Shown here piece by piece: positions 7,544 through 16,401 of a stretch of 64,000 nt of DNA. Source of the stretch: Faecalibacterium hattorii (GTDB lineage: Bacteria; Bacillota; Clostridia; Oscillospirales; Ruminococcaceae); assembly GCF_003287455.1 (NCBI RefSeq), contig NZ_PRLC01000015.1, forward strand, positions 1-64,000. Reading direction: 5' to 3'. A program made the translations under genes and the position numbers. The notes beneath the pieces were generated by a model. That model was given only the letters and a program-made list of their open reading frames with translations, was not told the origin of the DNA and did not search any database. Numbering within the stretch: position 1 is the first letter of the stretch; each line of letters opens with the position of its first letter.

Positions 7544-10500
7544 ATGGCATTTGAATTAGGCGGACGCGCTGATAAGTTTGGCAATCGATACGAACGAAGA
7601 TATTTCGTGTCTCTCATGGCAAAGGTTTTGCAGGGCGGCCTGCTGAGTGTACAGAGTGAGCCCACAGGTGACGATGAAAGCGGCACGGACATTATCGTAG
7701 AATACCAAGGCGGAAGGAAGGATTTTCACCAGTGTAAGGCACGCAACGGCAGCAATGAGCACTGGACGATGTCTGCGTTAGCACGGCATAAGGTGTTTCA
7801 GCATATCAAGGAACATGTAAAGACGGAGCAGAATCACTTTGTGTTTGTGACTGCACTTCCCTTTGTGGCGCTGAATGATTTGTGTCTGACGGCCAGAAAT
7901 TCGGACTCCTGTCAGCGCTTTGTAACGGATCAGCTGACGACGCATGACCGAAAAAATCTATTCGATCAGTGGCGAAAAAATCTTGGACTGGGAGAGACAG
8001 CAGCGGATCAGGAACAGGCTGCATTCTATCTGCGGCAGTTTGAAATATGTACGCTCAGTGATGATTCGGTAGAGGGAGATCAGTGGAAATACGTGCTCGG
8101 CAGTATGTTCACCGGGAACCCGGATGATGTCTATGATGTCCTTTTGAACCTGACGGAGAACGATAATTATGGCAAAACGCTCACGGCGGGGATATTGCAG
8201 CAATATCTGGAACAGCGGGGATACCAGCGCCGGCTTCTGGCCTCCGATACCAATATCCCACTGCAGATCGAGCGTCTGAATCATCGGTTCAAGTCCCACT
8301 TCCACCCCATCGGCGATCATCCTTTCCCCATACAGGAAGCTCACACGGTGTTGCAGACCATTCTGGCAGGCAAAAATGTTTTGCTCCTTGGCGGTGCAGG
8401 CATCGGCAAAAGTGGTTGTGTGCAAGCATTGTTGGATGAGCTGGATAATGAGCATATTCCGTACTTGGCGCTTTCAGTTGACCAAAAGGTTCCCCAAGGC
8501 ACACCGGAATACTACGGCGAAGCTTTGGGATTCAGGGCTTCGCCAGTGCTTTGCCTAGAAAGCCAGTTGGCCAGTGGTCAGATGGGCGTTCTCATCTTAG
8601 ACCAGTTGGACTCCCTTCGCTGGGCGACCCGTTCCTGCGAAGAAGCACTGGATGTCTGCGGAGAGATGCTGCGGCAGGTGCAGGCTTTGAGCTGCAGTGG
8701 AGACCGGGTTGTCCGGGTCGTTTTAGTCAGCCGCAAGTTTGACTACGAGAACGATCTGGCACTGCGCAGGCTTTGCACTCTGGCAATCCCTGAGCAGTCC
8801 GATCCCTGGGAACAGATCAAACTGCATGCATGGGACGAGGAACGAGTGGAATTTTTTGTAGGCAAAGAACGTTATGCCCGTATGCTGCCAGCCATGAAGC
8901 GCATTTTGCGAACCCCCTGTTACTTATACATCTGGCAGTTCCTGGAGGATGCACGAAAAGATAATGCGTTTACTACTCCGGTTGACCTGATGCAAGAATG
9001 GAAAACGCAGATCATTCAGCATGGAGAGCAAAAAAACATCCACGCAGATGCCATCGAGTCATTTCTAAACGCTTTACTGAGCTTGATGCAGGAAACTCCT
9101 TGTGTCCCGGAAATGGCTCTCCCGGGCAACCAGCAGGTGCAGGAATTCCTGATTTCAGAAAACGTATTATACAAAAATGAAGGCTGTTTGGCATTTGTTC
9201 ATCAAAGCATGGCCGATTACCTGAATGTAGAGTGCTGGCTGCAAGATATTCTGCACAGGAAAAAGGTGGAAGAACTTCTGCCTTCTTACAATGCCCAGGG
9301 GCCGGAATATCGGGTGCGGCTGCAGATGCTCTGGCAAGTGCTGCTGCGCGCTGGCACAACATTGTTTTTAGACAGAGCCGAAAGTTTTCTGACCAGCAAA
9401 AACATCCGCTATTATTACAAGTGTACCGTTTGGGAAGCGCTCGGGCAGATAGAGGCTCCCGGAGAAAAAATCATAGCGTTCATTCAGGCGCACTGGAATG
9501 AAGATGTCTGGAGAGAAACAATTCTGCACCGTGTTTTCTGGGGGCACAGTGCATTTATTCGGCAGTATGTAACGGCCGGGTTTGCCGCATCTTGGGCCGA
9601 CCCCACGGCGTTGTGGTTGCTGCGCCCGCTTGTAACGAGCGACCAGGCTTTTGTAAGAGAAGCGGTGCTGCCCTATATTGGAAAAACGCCGGAAAATGAC
9701 CGGAATATTTTAAGTCTGTTCTGGATGCACAAAAATCTGGAACGTCAAACGGTTGAACTATGCCTGCAGATCCTGAAAACACAGCCAGCCCTGGGGCTGA
9801 ATACCAGTGAGTACGAAGCCTGGGTGGAGACATGCCCTGATAAGGCGGTGGAATATCTGGCCCTTGCCTTTAGACAGGTATCGTCACATCAGGAATATAT
9901 CGCACCAAAATTCATGGAACTTTCCCAGAAATGCCCCAAGGGTGTATTGGAAACGCTGTGTCCGTTGGTAATTGAGGTATCCAAAGGGGAGGATGCTCGG
10001 ATGCGATGGCGAGCGTATGACAGATATTACAATGGTGTACGCTGCTATGTAAAGCTGATACAGGATTCGCTGCAGCAGCTGGTGCAGCAGGATCTTCCGT
10101 ATGTAGAAAAATTTATAGCAAATCATCTGCATACAGAATCTTGGTTGGAACATGAATGGATTTTAAAAACGCTCCTACTTTTACCGGAGCAAGACGCCAT
10201 GCTGGCCTATCAATGGCTGATGGAGAAGTTCCCGGAACACTTTCTAGACATAACGAGCCCGGAAGAGCGGATGACGACCTATGCGGCAGAGGTTCTGAAA
10301 AAGTTCTCTCCCTTCTGGTCCGATGATCAATTTGACCAAATGGAGCAGCGCATTGTTTCCAATCGCTCTCCCAATATGCTGGAAATCGCGCGAGAGCGGT
10401 TTAAACAAAAAGGATATTGGCCCTACTGGGGCGGCCTGCAGGAGACGCTTTTGCCCGCGATGGATCCAGCCAGAAGCAAAAGCAAAGCACTGCAAGCTGT

Positions 10501-12013
10501 GCTGCAGCGCCGGAAAGAGCAGGGCTTTGGAGATGTATGGTATAAAAAAGGAGGGCTCATAGAGAGCTATACCGTTCGTTCGTCCATTGCAGATCATGCA
10601 GAAAAGCTGAGCGATGCGGCATGGATCCGATTGCTCACTTCGGACATGTTGCATCTATCACCTCGTGATACCATTCAGCAGCACTTCCATCGGCCGGGAC
10701 TGGAATCCTCTCCCAGAGAGTTTGCCCGGACACTGGAAAATTTTTTCGTCACAGAGCCTTTGCGGCTGGCTGGTATTGCAGAAAAACTACCCGAGCAGAT
10801 TGATGCGCATTATTCGGCGGTAATCCTGAATGTATTCACAAAAAAAGAAGTATTTGATGCGGTCGGGTTTGAAACTGTTGAAGCCGTCGCTGAAAAATTC
10901 ACACGCTGCATGACAGCGGAGATGGATTATGAGCTGGCTTCAGGATTTTGCGGTTTACTGATCAACCACCCGGAAGCCCCTTGGTCTGCTGAAAGCTATC
11001 AGCGTCTGCGCTTTCTGGCAGTTGAGCATAAAAATCCGCAGGAAAACACATACAATATAACATCGTGTAACGACCCACAGAACAAATCCTGCCAGTGTCT
11101 CCGGGACAACGTACTGAACAGCATCCGGGGGTATGCGTTCCGAACGATCGCAGAAACTTTATGGAAGTGCCCGGAAAAAGTAGAGGATTGGAAGACCGTC
11201 CTCGAGCATGGTCTTCAGGATCCGCATCCTTCGGTTCGCTATGCCGTGATAGATGCACTTGCAGCAGTCAGTAGAGTAGACAAGCCTTTTGCCTGCGAAG
11301 GCTATTGGAAAGTTTTGCAGCAAGATCCGCGCTGCATTTTACACTATACATCCGGATGGTTTATCATGCAGCTTTACCCAGTCCATCCGGAAGAGTGCCG
11401 TGCCTGTCTGATCTGGGCATTTGAGCAGAGCGAAACGGAGCAGGATCTTGTTCGTAATGCTGCCCGTATTCTGGCTGAGCTGTGCATCAAAGGAGATCCC
11501 GATGTCCATGCCTACCTTTTCCAAAGGCAGCATATGCCAGAACAGGCCTATGGAATTTTGGATCAGTGTTTCGACGACCTAAACCAGGAGCCTAAGAACA
11601 CCGCTGCCAAGCAGCTGCTGCTTTATATACTGCAAAATTGCCAGGAGATCCCGCAGCATATCGTATGGCAGTATTGCCGGGAGCCTGGGCCTCACGATCC
11701 GGACATTTTACAGGTTTTTGTGGAACGGTGTGCAAACCGGGCTGAGTACGCTTTGATCCGCTTTTTTCTGGAGTCCAGAAAAGAAAACAGCTCTGCTTGG
11801 TGGGAAAATCTGTACATTTTTTGCGCCCGGGCCTGTGAGGATGCAACTAAGGGATATGGCCTTGCCGTCGATGATTTCTGCAAGCTTCCGTTTTTGCTGC
11901 TGGAAACAGCGGCTACTGTGCAGCAAAGAGAAAAAGCTCTGGACGTTTTTGATGAAACTTTCCGTAGCAATGTCATCCAGATGGAAGATTTTTTGCGGGA
12001 AACCAATCGATAA
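7544..12013 (+). CDS. Avs-like antiviral STAND NTPase with N-terminal PD-(D/E)xK nuclease
   Basis: 1,489 aa from ATG 7544 with AAGGAG six bases upstream. Residues 1-200: restriction-like nuclease fold of Cap4/DUF4297 type, with E17, D49 in SGTDIIVEY and Q63-x-K65 in HQCKAR. Central P-loop NTPase: Walker A GGAGIGKS at 283-290, Walker B LILDQLD ending at 356. Residues about 550-1489: a long alpha-helical repeat region without a recognised domain, the expected sensor. In known Avs proteins the C-terminal repeats bind a phage protein, the STAND module oligomerises and the nuclease degrades DNA. It sits alone behind its own promoter in a mobile island next to toxin-antitoxin genes. Architecture clear; phage target and activity are inference. 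Confidence 0.8.
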   Translation: MAFELGGRADKFGNRYERRYFVSLMAKVLQGGLLSVQSEPTGDDESGTDIIVEYQGGRKDFHQCKARNGSNEHWTMSALARHKVFQHIKEHVKTEQNHFVFVTALPFVALNDLCLTARNSDSCQRFVTDQLTTHDRKNLFDQWRKNLGLGETAADQEQAAFYLRQFEICTLSDDSVEGDQWKYVLGSMFTGNPDDVYDVLLNLTENDNYGKTLTAGILQQYLEQRGYQRRLLASDTNIPLQIERLNHRFKSHFHPIGDHPFPIQEAHTVLQTILAGKNVLLLGGAGIGKSGCVQALLDELDNEHIPYLALSVDQKVPQGTPEYYGEALGFRASPVLCLESQLASGQMGVLILDQLDSLRWATRSCEEALDVCGEMLRQVQALSCSGDRVVRVVLVSRKFDYENDLALRRLCTLAIPEQSDPWEQIKLHAWDEERVEFFVGKERYARMLPAMKRILRTPCYLYIWQFLEDARKDNAFTTPVDLMQEWKTQIIQHGEQKNIHADAIESFLNALLSLMQETPCVPEMALPGNQQVQEFLISENVLYKNEGCLAFVHQSMADYLNVECWLQDILHRKKVEELLPSYNAQGPEYRVRLQMLWQVLLRAGTTLFLDRAESFLTSKNIRYYYKCTVWEALGQIEAPGEKIIAFIQAHWNEDVWRETILHRVFWGHSAFIRQYVTAGFAASWADPTALWLLRPLVTSDQAFVREAVLPYIGKTPENDRNILSLFWMHKNLERQTVELCLQILKTQPALGLNTSEYEAWVETCPDKAVEYLALAFRQVSSHQEYIAPKFMELSQKCPKGVLETLCPLVIEVSKGEDARMRWRAYDRYYNGVRCYVKLIQDSLQQLVQQDLPYVEKFIANHLHTESWLEHEWILKTLLLLPEQDAMLAYQWLMEKFPEHFLDITSPEERMTTYAAEVLKKFSPFWSDDQFDQMEQRIVSNRSPNMLEIARERFKQKGYWPYWGGLQETLLPAMDPARSKSKALQAVLQRRKEQGFGDVWYKKGGLIESYTVRSSIADHAEKLSDAAWIRLLTSDMLHLSPRDTIQQHFHRPGLESSPREFARTLENFFVTEPLRLAGIAEKLPEQIDAHYSAVILNVFTKKEVFDAVGFETVEAVAEKFTRCMTAEMDYELASGFCGLLINHPEAPWSAESYQRLRFLAVEHKNPQENTYNITSCNDPQNKSCQCLRDNVLNSIRGYAFRTIAETLWKCPEKVEDWKTVLEHGLQDPHPSVRYAVIDALAAVSRVDKPFACEGYWKVLQQDPRCILHYTSGWFIMQLYPVHPEECRACLIWAFEQSETEQDLVRNAARILAELCIKGDPDVHAYLFQRQHMPEQAYGILDQCFDDLNQEPKNTAAKQLLLYILQNCQEIPQHIVWQYCREPGPHDPDILQVFVERCANRAEYALIRFFLESRKENSSAWWENLYIFCARACEDATKGYGLAVDDFCKLPFLLLETAATVQQREKALDVFDETFRSNVIQMEDFLRETNR

Positions 12014-12068
12014 TATAAAAACAGAAAACATCTTGTGTTGTGCATAGCGTAATTCTCATATAAAGCTC

Positions 12069-12097
12069 TTGCACGCATACTCCTGCGGGAGTATAAT
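12069..12097 (+). promoter_or_regulatory. Toxin-antitoxin promoter with overlapping palindromic operator
   Basis: TTGCAC, 17 bp, TATAAT. A perfect inverted repeat ATACTCC-TGCG-GGAGTAT at 12078-12095 fills the spacer and overlaps the -10 box. A repressor bound there would block RNA polymerase, which fits autoregulation by the HTH protein of this operon. Confidence 0.65.
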
Positions 12098-12117
12098 TAG
12101 AGCGAGGAGGTGGTTCT

Positions 12118-12795
12118 GTGGAAAAAACAATTCATCACGGTTCGGATCATATTATTGAAAAGCCAAAGTTCGGCTATGGTAAGACCTATAATGATTACGG
12201 TGTTGTTTTTTACTGCACCGAGAATCCTAACATGGCAAAAGAGTGGGGCGTTGGCATCGACCACAATGGCTACGCTAACCGGTATGAAATCGAATGCGAT
12301 GGTTTGACCATTCTGGATTTGAACGCTCCCGGTTACACGATGCTGCATTGGCTGACGATTCTTTTGGAGAACCGCGAATTCGATACTTCTGCCCCGCTGG
12401 CCGCAGAAGCCAAAGAATACCTGATGAACACTTTTCACCTCGACTATAAATCTGCTGATATCATCATTGGCTACAGGGCAGATGACAGCTATTTTTCCTT
12501 TGCATCCGATTTTATCAACGGTGCAATCTCTTACCGCCAGTTGTGCAATGCCATGCGCTTGGGCAAGCTGGGGCAGCAGTTCGTGCTGAAAAGCAAAGCG
12601 GCCTTTGAACAACTGGAATTTCTCGGCTATGAGACCGTAGACTCTAAAGAATGGTATAAGAAAAAGGCCTTCCGTGACCAGACAGCCCGCCGCCAATATT
12701 TTGACGTGGAGCGCAACCGCCGTCAGAGGGGAGACCTTTATATTACCACGATTCTCGACGAGGAGATGAAGCCCAATGATCCACGCTTACGATAA
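12118..12795 (+). CDS. DUF3990 family protein, probable ADP-ribosyltransferase-like toxin
   Basis: 225 aa from GTG 12118, behind GAGGAGG. The N terminus (HHGSDHIIEKPKF, then YGVVFYCTENPNMAKEW) matches DUF3990, a fold related to ADP-ribosyltransferases; in such folds the H-G-S/T and Y-F motifs bind NAD. The next gene overlaps it by 20 bp and encodes an HTH protein, the usual toxin-antitoxin order in Firmicutes. The toxic role and target are inferred from family and context. Confidence 0.7.
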   Translation: MEKTIHHGSDHIIEKPKFGYGKTYNDYGVVFYCTENPNMAKEWGVGIDHNGYANRYEIECDGLTILDLNAPGYTMLHWLTILLENREFDTSAPLAAEAKEYLMNTFHLDYKSADIIIGYRADDSYFSFASDFINGAISYRQLCNAMRLGKLGQQFVLKSKAAFEQLEFLGYETVDSKEWYKKKAFRDQTARRQYFDVERNRRQRGDLYITTILDEEMKPNDPRLR

Positions 12796-13435
12796 AAGCT
12801 ATCTTTCTGCTGCACAGAAAAATCTTGCCCGGATGTTGGATTATCTTGTCAACGATCTGCACTATCCGTTGGAGACGGCATGGCAGTGGTTTGTGACCAG
12901 TGAACTGTCTGCCCGGTTCGAGCAGGGGGATTGTTCTGCGTTGGTGGGCTTGTCCGGTGTAGAACTTGCCCGCGCTGTATTGGAGCAGGCGGGCGAAGCC
13001 GTGCCCATGCAGAAACCCTCGTATGCCTACGACCGCAGCCCGGAATACTGGACAGGCTGGGCTCTTGCCTATTACCAGTGGCTGACCAGTTTGCGCTTTG
13101 CGGAGATTGAACAGGCAGTGTCTATCACGAAAGTGCGGCTGCTGTATACGCCCTACCACGAGATGGATGTACGGCAGTTTGCAGACAAGATGAACGAGTT
13201 GTACCGTGCGGCAAAGCCGGAAACAAACCTGAAAGCCATGCGCACATTGGCCGGATTGAGCCAATCGGAACTGGCAGGGCAGGCTGATGTGCCTGTGCGT
13301 ACCATCCAGCAGTACGAACAGCGACAGAAGGACATCAACAAAGCACAAGCAGAAACGCTGCTTCGCCTTGCGCGTGCGCTGAATTGCAACGTGGAGGATC
13401 TGATAGAGAAAGTTCCACCGCTGAATTTTAAATAA
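12776..13435 (+). CDS. HTH regulator, probable antitoxin of the DUF3990 pair
   Basis: 219 aa. Residues 1-140 form a helical domain (MLDYLVNDLHYPLETAWQWF), probably for toxin binding. The C-terminal XRE HTH at about 150-215 contains LAGLSQSELAGQADVPVRTI and EQRQKDINKAQAETLLRLA. It starts 20 bp inside the toxin gene behind GAGGAG, so translation is coupled. The palindrome in the upstream promoter is its likely operator. A terminator follows. Confidence 0.7.
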   Translation: MIHAYDKSYLSAAQKNLARMLDYLVNDLHYPLETAWQWFVTSELSARFEQGDCSALVGLSGVELARAVLEQAGEAVPMQKPSYAYDRSPEYWTGWALAYYQWLTSLRFAEIEQAVSITKVRLLYTPYHEMDVRQFADKMNELYRAAKPETNLKAMRTLAGLSQSELAGQADVPVRTIQQYEQRQKDINKAQAETLLRLARALNCNVEDLIEKVPPLNFK

Positions 13436-13479
13436 GAATGAAGCGATGAGACCTGACACAGATTGTGCAAACAAAAAAG

Positions 13480-13528
13480 AAAGCTGCCATCCATGAGAGA
13501 AAAATTCTCACGGATCGGCAGCTTTTCT
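13480..13528. terminator. Bidirectional terminator
   Basis: AAAGCTGCC/GGCAGCTTT stem with inner GAGA/TCTC pairing between the antitoxin gene and the convergent integrase, A-rich on one side and T-rich on the other. Confidence 0.7.
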
Positions 13529-13539
13529 CTTTGAAGTTG

Positions 13540-14300
13540 TTATGCCTTCGTTGTGGTCAGAACTTCATCATTGACCAGCTGATTGGCCTTATCAAAGGCT
13601 TCGATCATCTGGGTTGCTTTCGGATGGAGATAGACTTCATCTAACGTTTTGGATTTGGGCGTGTGCCCGACAGCGCGTTTCAGGATATCCTTGTTGACGC
13701 CTGCGCGGTCACAAAGGCTGGCGTAGGTATGGCGGGTGGTGTAGGGCGTATAGGTGGCGAGCTTCCCGGTAAACTCCGGCTTGCGCTTACCATTTTCGTT
13801 GTAAGGATTCGGCTGGATGCCGATTTCCTCCAGGAAAGGATAGAACTTGCGGTTACGCCAGTTCTTTTCGTTCCAGAAACCGCCTTTTCCATTGGGAAAG
13901 AGCGGACCGTTTTTCACAGAGGTGGCATACGCATGTTCAAAAACCGGAATGCCAAAGTCGAGAATGGGAATGATGCGGTTGCGTCCGGCCTCGGTCTTGC
14001 AGCCGCCGATCAGATAAGCACCGGATTCCGTGCGGTGAAAATCTTCGTGTTTGAAGTGCAGCAGCTCATAGATACGCACTCCGCAGGCCAGAAGAGCAAT
14101 TACCATCTGCCCGGTGGGCGTGTCCTTTTGGTTCAGGATCAGCGTCACCTGTTCGTCCGTGAAAATCTCGCGTTCCGGAGATTTGCGTCCTTCGACTTTC
14201 AGGACAGATGCAAGGTTGGCATCCACGACACGCCAGCCAATGGCTGTGCGATACAGCTTATCTTCGTGATAAAAATATGGCGATAGATGTACAGATCTCT
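13540..14300 (-). pseudogene. Tyrosine recombinase (integrase), 5'-truncated
   Basis: The C-terminal catalytic domain is intact in frame: Arg in ACGVRIYELLHF, His-x-x-Arg in TTRHTYASL, His in VGHTPKSKT and the nucleophilic Tyr in LDEVYLHP. The N-terminal arm-binding and core-binding domains are missing. Upstream of about 14300 the sequence switches to a serine resolvase in another frame, and no proper start codon or ribosome site serves the integrase frame. An inactive remnant whose 3' end is duplicated at 7242-7402. Confidence 0.75.
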
Positions 14301-14543
14301 GATATCGTACAGAGTAAAACCTTCTTCTGCATTTCTGGACATCCGGGACACTGAATCGAACACCACCGTATCTCCTGCTTTCAGAACCCGGTAGAGCTTC
14401 AGCCACTCCGGGCGAAAGATGGATGTGCCAGTGTAGGCTTCCTGCACGATGTGGGCAGTCGGGTACTCGGCCTTGATGTTGCGGATTTGGCGGTCAATGC
14501 TCTGTTTTGCCGTAGAGATGCGGCAATAGCCATAGATGTTCAT
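14301..14543 (-). pseudogene. Serine resolvase N-terminal fragment
   Basis: Starts at ATG 14543 behind AAGGAGC: MNIYGYCRISTAKQSIDRQI, then FDSVSRMSRNAEEGFTLYD, the catalytic domain of a resolvase/invertase with Ser in CRIS. After about 80 residues it joins integrase DNA out of frame and stops at 14199. No HTH domain remains. A deletion fused it to the tyrosine integrase. Confidence 0.75.
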
Positions 14544-14666
14544 TGTGCTCCTTTCTGGCTCAAAGATAACGAGCGACATTTTTAAGACTGTGTTTTGCAC
14601 CTTGAAATGGTCTGAAAACGGCTGATTTTAATACAAAACAGAATATACGGTATTTTTAATACAGTT

Positions 14667-15017
14667 TTAGTGGGCATAGGCAGTCATAAAATCAGAAATG
14701 GTAGTGCACGGTTTGTGATTGGCGGTGTCCTCGCCATCCAAAGGAGCGTAGTTCCAGTCGGTGTCCTCGTCAATATATCGCCGCCCATCATCCGGCAGTT
14801 CCAGCGGTTCCGCAAGAATAATGGTGCCCCAGTGGTTGACCATCACAAAGGGCGCGATCTCACAAGGGATGCCCCGGCACTCGTCATCATGCCGAACATC
14901 GTAGGCGTACAGACCATCCGGAATGGTATCTCTCTTGATGCGGATGCTGGTGAACAGCGCAGGCTTTCCGCAAACTGTAATCTCCTCGTAGTGTTCGGTC
15001 ATTGCATTAAAGGTCAT
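14667..15017 (-). CDS. LPD28-like domain protein
   Basis: 116 aa: MTEHYEEITVCGKPALFTSI near the N terminus, then YAYDVRHDDE and MVNHWGTIILAEPLEL, the pattern of LPD28 domains of large polyvalent proteins in conjugative elements and phages. TAAGGAGGA precedes the ATG. It follows the DUF3846 gene by 12 bp in the same operon. No enzymatic motif. Indicates an ICE or phage origin for this segment. Confidence 0.65.
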   Translation of the reverse strand: MTFNAMTEHYEEITVCGKPALFTSIRIKRDTIPDGLYAYDVRHDDECRGIPCEIAPFVMVNHWGTIILAEPLELPDDGRRYIDEDTDWNYAPLDGEDTANHKPCTTISDFMTAYAH

Positions 15018-15029
15018 AATCTGTCCTCC

Positions 15030-15368
15030 TTAGATTTCAATGATAAAAGCTCTGAATTTCTCTTTGTAGAAATCCATTGTACTCTGCGGCAGGGAAGTCA
15101 GATTCCCTTCGTTGTCACATCCGGCCAGAAATCCCGGCCCAGCAAGAACATCGGCTCCATCCCACAGCGGACGATTGAGCGGCAGGCCAAGCAGCTTGCC
15201 TTCATCATTGCAGACCAGTGTGACCGCTGAACCGGTGTCACTCAATGTGATGCATTCGATCAGCCCGCCTACAAAGTTCTGCATGGCTTCAAGGGTGTTG
15301 TCCAGTTCGATCTCCTTTGGCAGCTCCATTGGCAGGAGCGCAAGGACTTTGATTTTTTCGTCTTTCAC
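15030..15368 (-). CDS. DUF3846 domain protein
   Basis: 112 aa from GTG 15368, behind GGAGG. Core: EIELDNTLEAMQNFVGGLIE, then TLVCNDEGKLLGLPLNRPL and DVLAGPGFLAG, the DUF3846 pattern found in ICE and phage accessory operons, often near anti-restriction and LPD proteins. Function unknown. First gene of a short operon with the LPD28 gene. Confidence 0.7.
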   Translation of the reverse strand: MKDEKIKVLALLPMELPKEIELDNTLEAMQNFVGGLIECITLSDTGSAVTLVCNDEGKLLGLPLNRPLWDGADVLAGPGFLAGCDNEGNLTSLPQSTMDFYKEKFRAFIIEI

Positions 15369-15466
15369 TGTGTGCCTCCAAATAAAAACAGGACAATCCA
15401 CGCGGACTGTCCTGCAAAAGTAAAGGGAGAGCATCCGAAGACGCTCCCCCCTAAGTCATATACAGT

Positions 15467-16336
15467 TTAGTTGATGCCAAGCTCTTTCATAAGCTTGTCA
15501 CGGTATGTTTCGTCTTCAGAAGCCCGCTTGACATCTTCAATACGGCTCTGATCGAGGAGCTTCTTAACAAGAAGTGCCATTTGATTCTTGCCTTCGATTT
15601 TACCTTCAGCTTTTCCTTTGTTTTCCACTTTATCAAGCACATCACACATATTGCGTGGGCCTCCTTTCTGGCCATCGGTATTGGTATTATACGCTTTCTC
15701 AAACCGATTATCATTCGTCATAATACTCAGCAGTTGAAGCGTTTCCTGCACATGGGTCAAATCCTGTGAACTCGGAATGTAGTCGCCGTTTTCCTGCTTC
15801 TGCACAAAGTAGTCTGCCACGACCTTAAAATCGCTCTGGAAAAGCTCTACCTGCTCGTGGGTCAGATAGGCGATCTGGAACAAGTTGATCTTATAGTCGT
15901 TGACATACGGCTCAAATTCTTTTGGAATGTTCAGTCGCTCTTTCAGGGAAAGCGGCCCGTTCCACGGTTTATCATGGCCGAAGTAGAGTACCAGCGTCAC
16001 AACGGGATAGAGATTTTCGCTATCACCAAGTAACTGCGCCCGGTACTCTGCGCCATCGTAACCGATGACACGGAGCGGCATATTGGGGTCAGAAGCGGTC
16101 TGGTTTTCAAAACCGATACAGGCCACGCGAATATTTCCGTTCTTCCAGCGTTTGGCAACATCTCGCTCGATCTCACGAATCCTGCCATCTGCCTTGTAGT
16201 AGGAGCGTGGAGCCTGATCTTCCAGTTCATCCGCAGACAGAACTTGTTTGCCGTTGAACAGAAGCACATTCACAATGTCCGAAAAGACATCGTTATAGGA
16301 TTCCAGAATTTTTTCAGATGTATCCTTTTGCGCCAT
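15467..16336 (-). CDS. Rpn-family PD-(D/E)xK nuclease / putative transposase
   Basis: 289 aa. Rpn-type features: an N-terminal ILESYNDVFSDIVNVLLFNG segment, a nuclease core with RVACIGFENQT, and a Lys/Glu-rich C-terminal helix (NKGKAEGKIEGKNQMALL). Family members promote RecA-independent recombination by DNA cleavage. The start ATG 16336 has AAGAAGGTG upstream. It lies between the recombination gene and the DUF3846 operon. A second, divergent Rpn gene is at 49.1 kb. Confidence 0.75.
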   Translation of the reverse strand: MAQKDTSEKILESYNDVFSDIVNVLLFNGKQVLSADELEDQAPRSYYKADGRIREIERDVAKRWKNGNIRVACIGFENQTASDPNMPLRVIGYDGAEYRAQLLGDSENLYPVVTLVLYFGHDKPWNGPLSLKERLNIPKEFEPYVNDYKINLFQIAYLTHEQVELFQSDFKVVADYFVQKQENGDYIPSSQDLTHVQETLQLLSIMTNDNRFEKAYNTNTDGQKGGPRNMCDVLDKVENKGKAEGKIEGKNQMALLVKKLLDQSRIEDVKRASEDETYRDKLMKELGIN

Positions 16337-16401
16337 GCCATCACCTTCTTTTCTCTTGTTATTATAGTAGCATACGGCTGTGAAATTTACAAGCATTTGC
16401 C

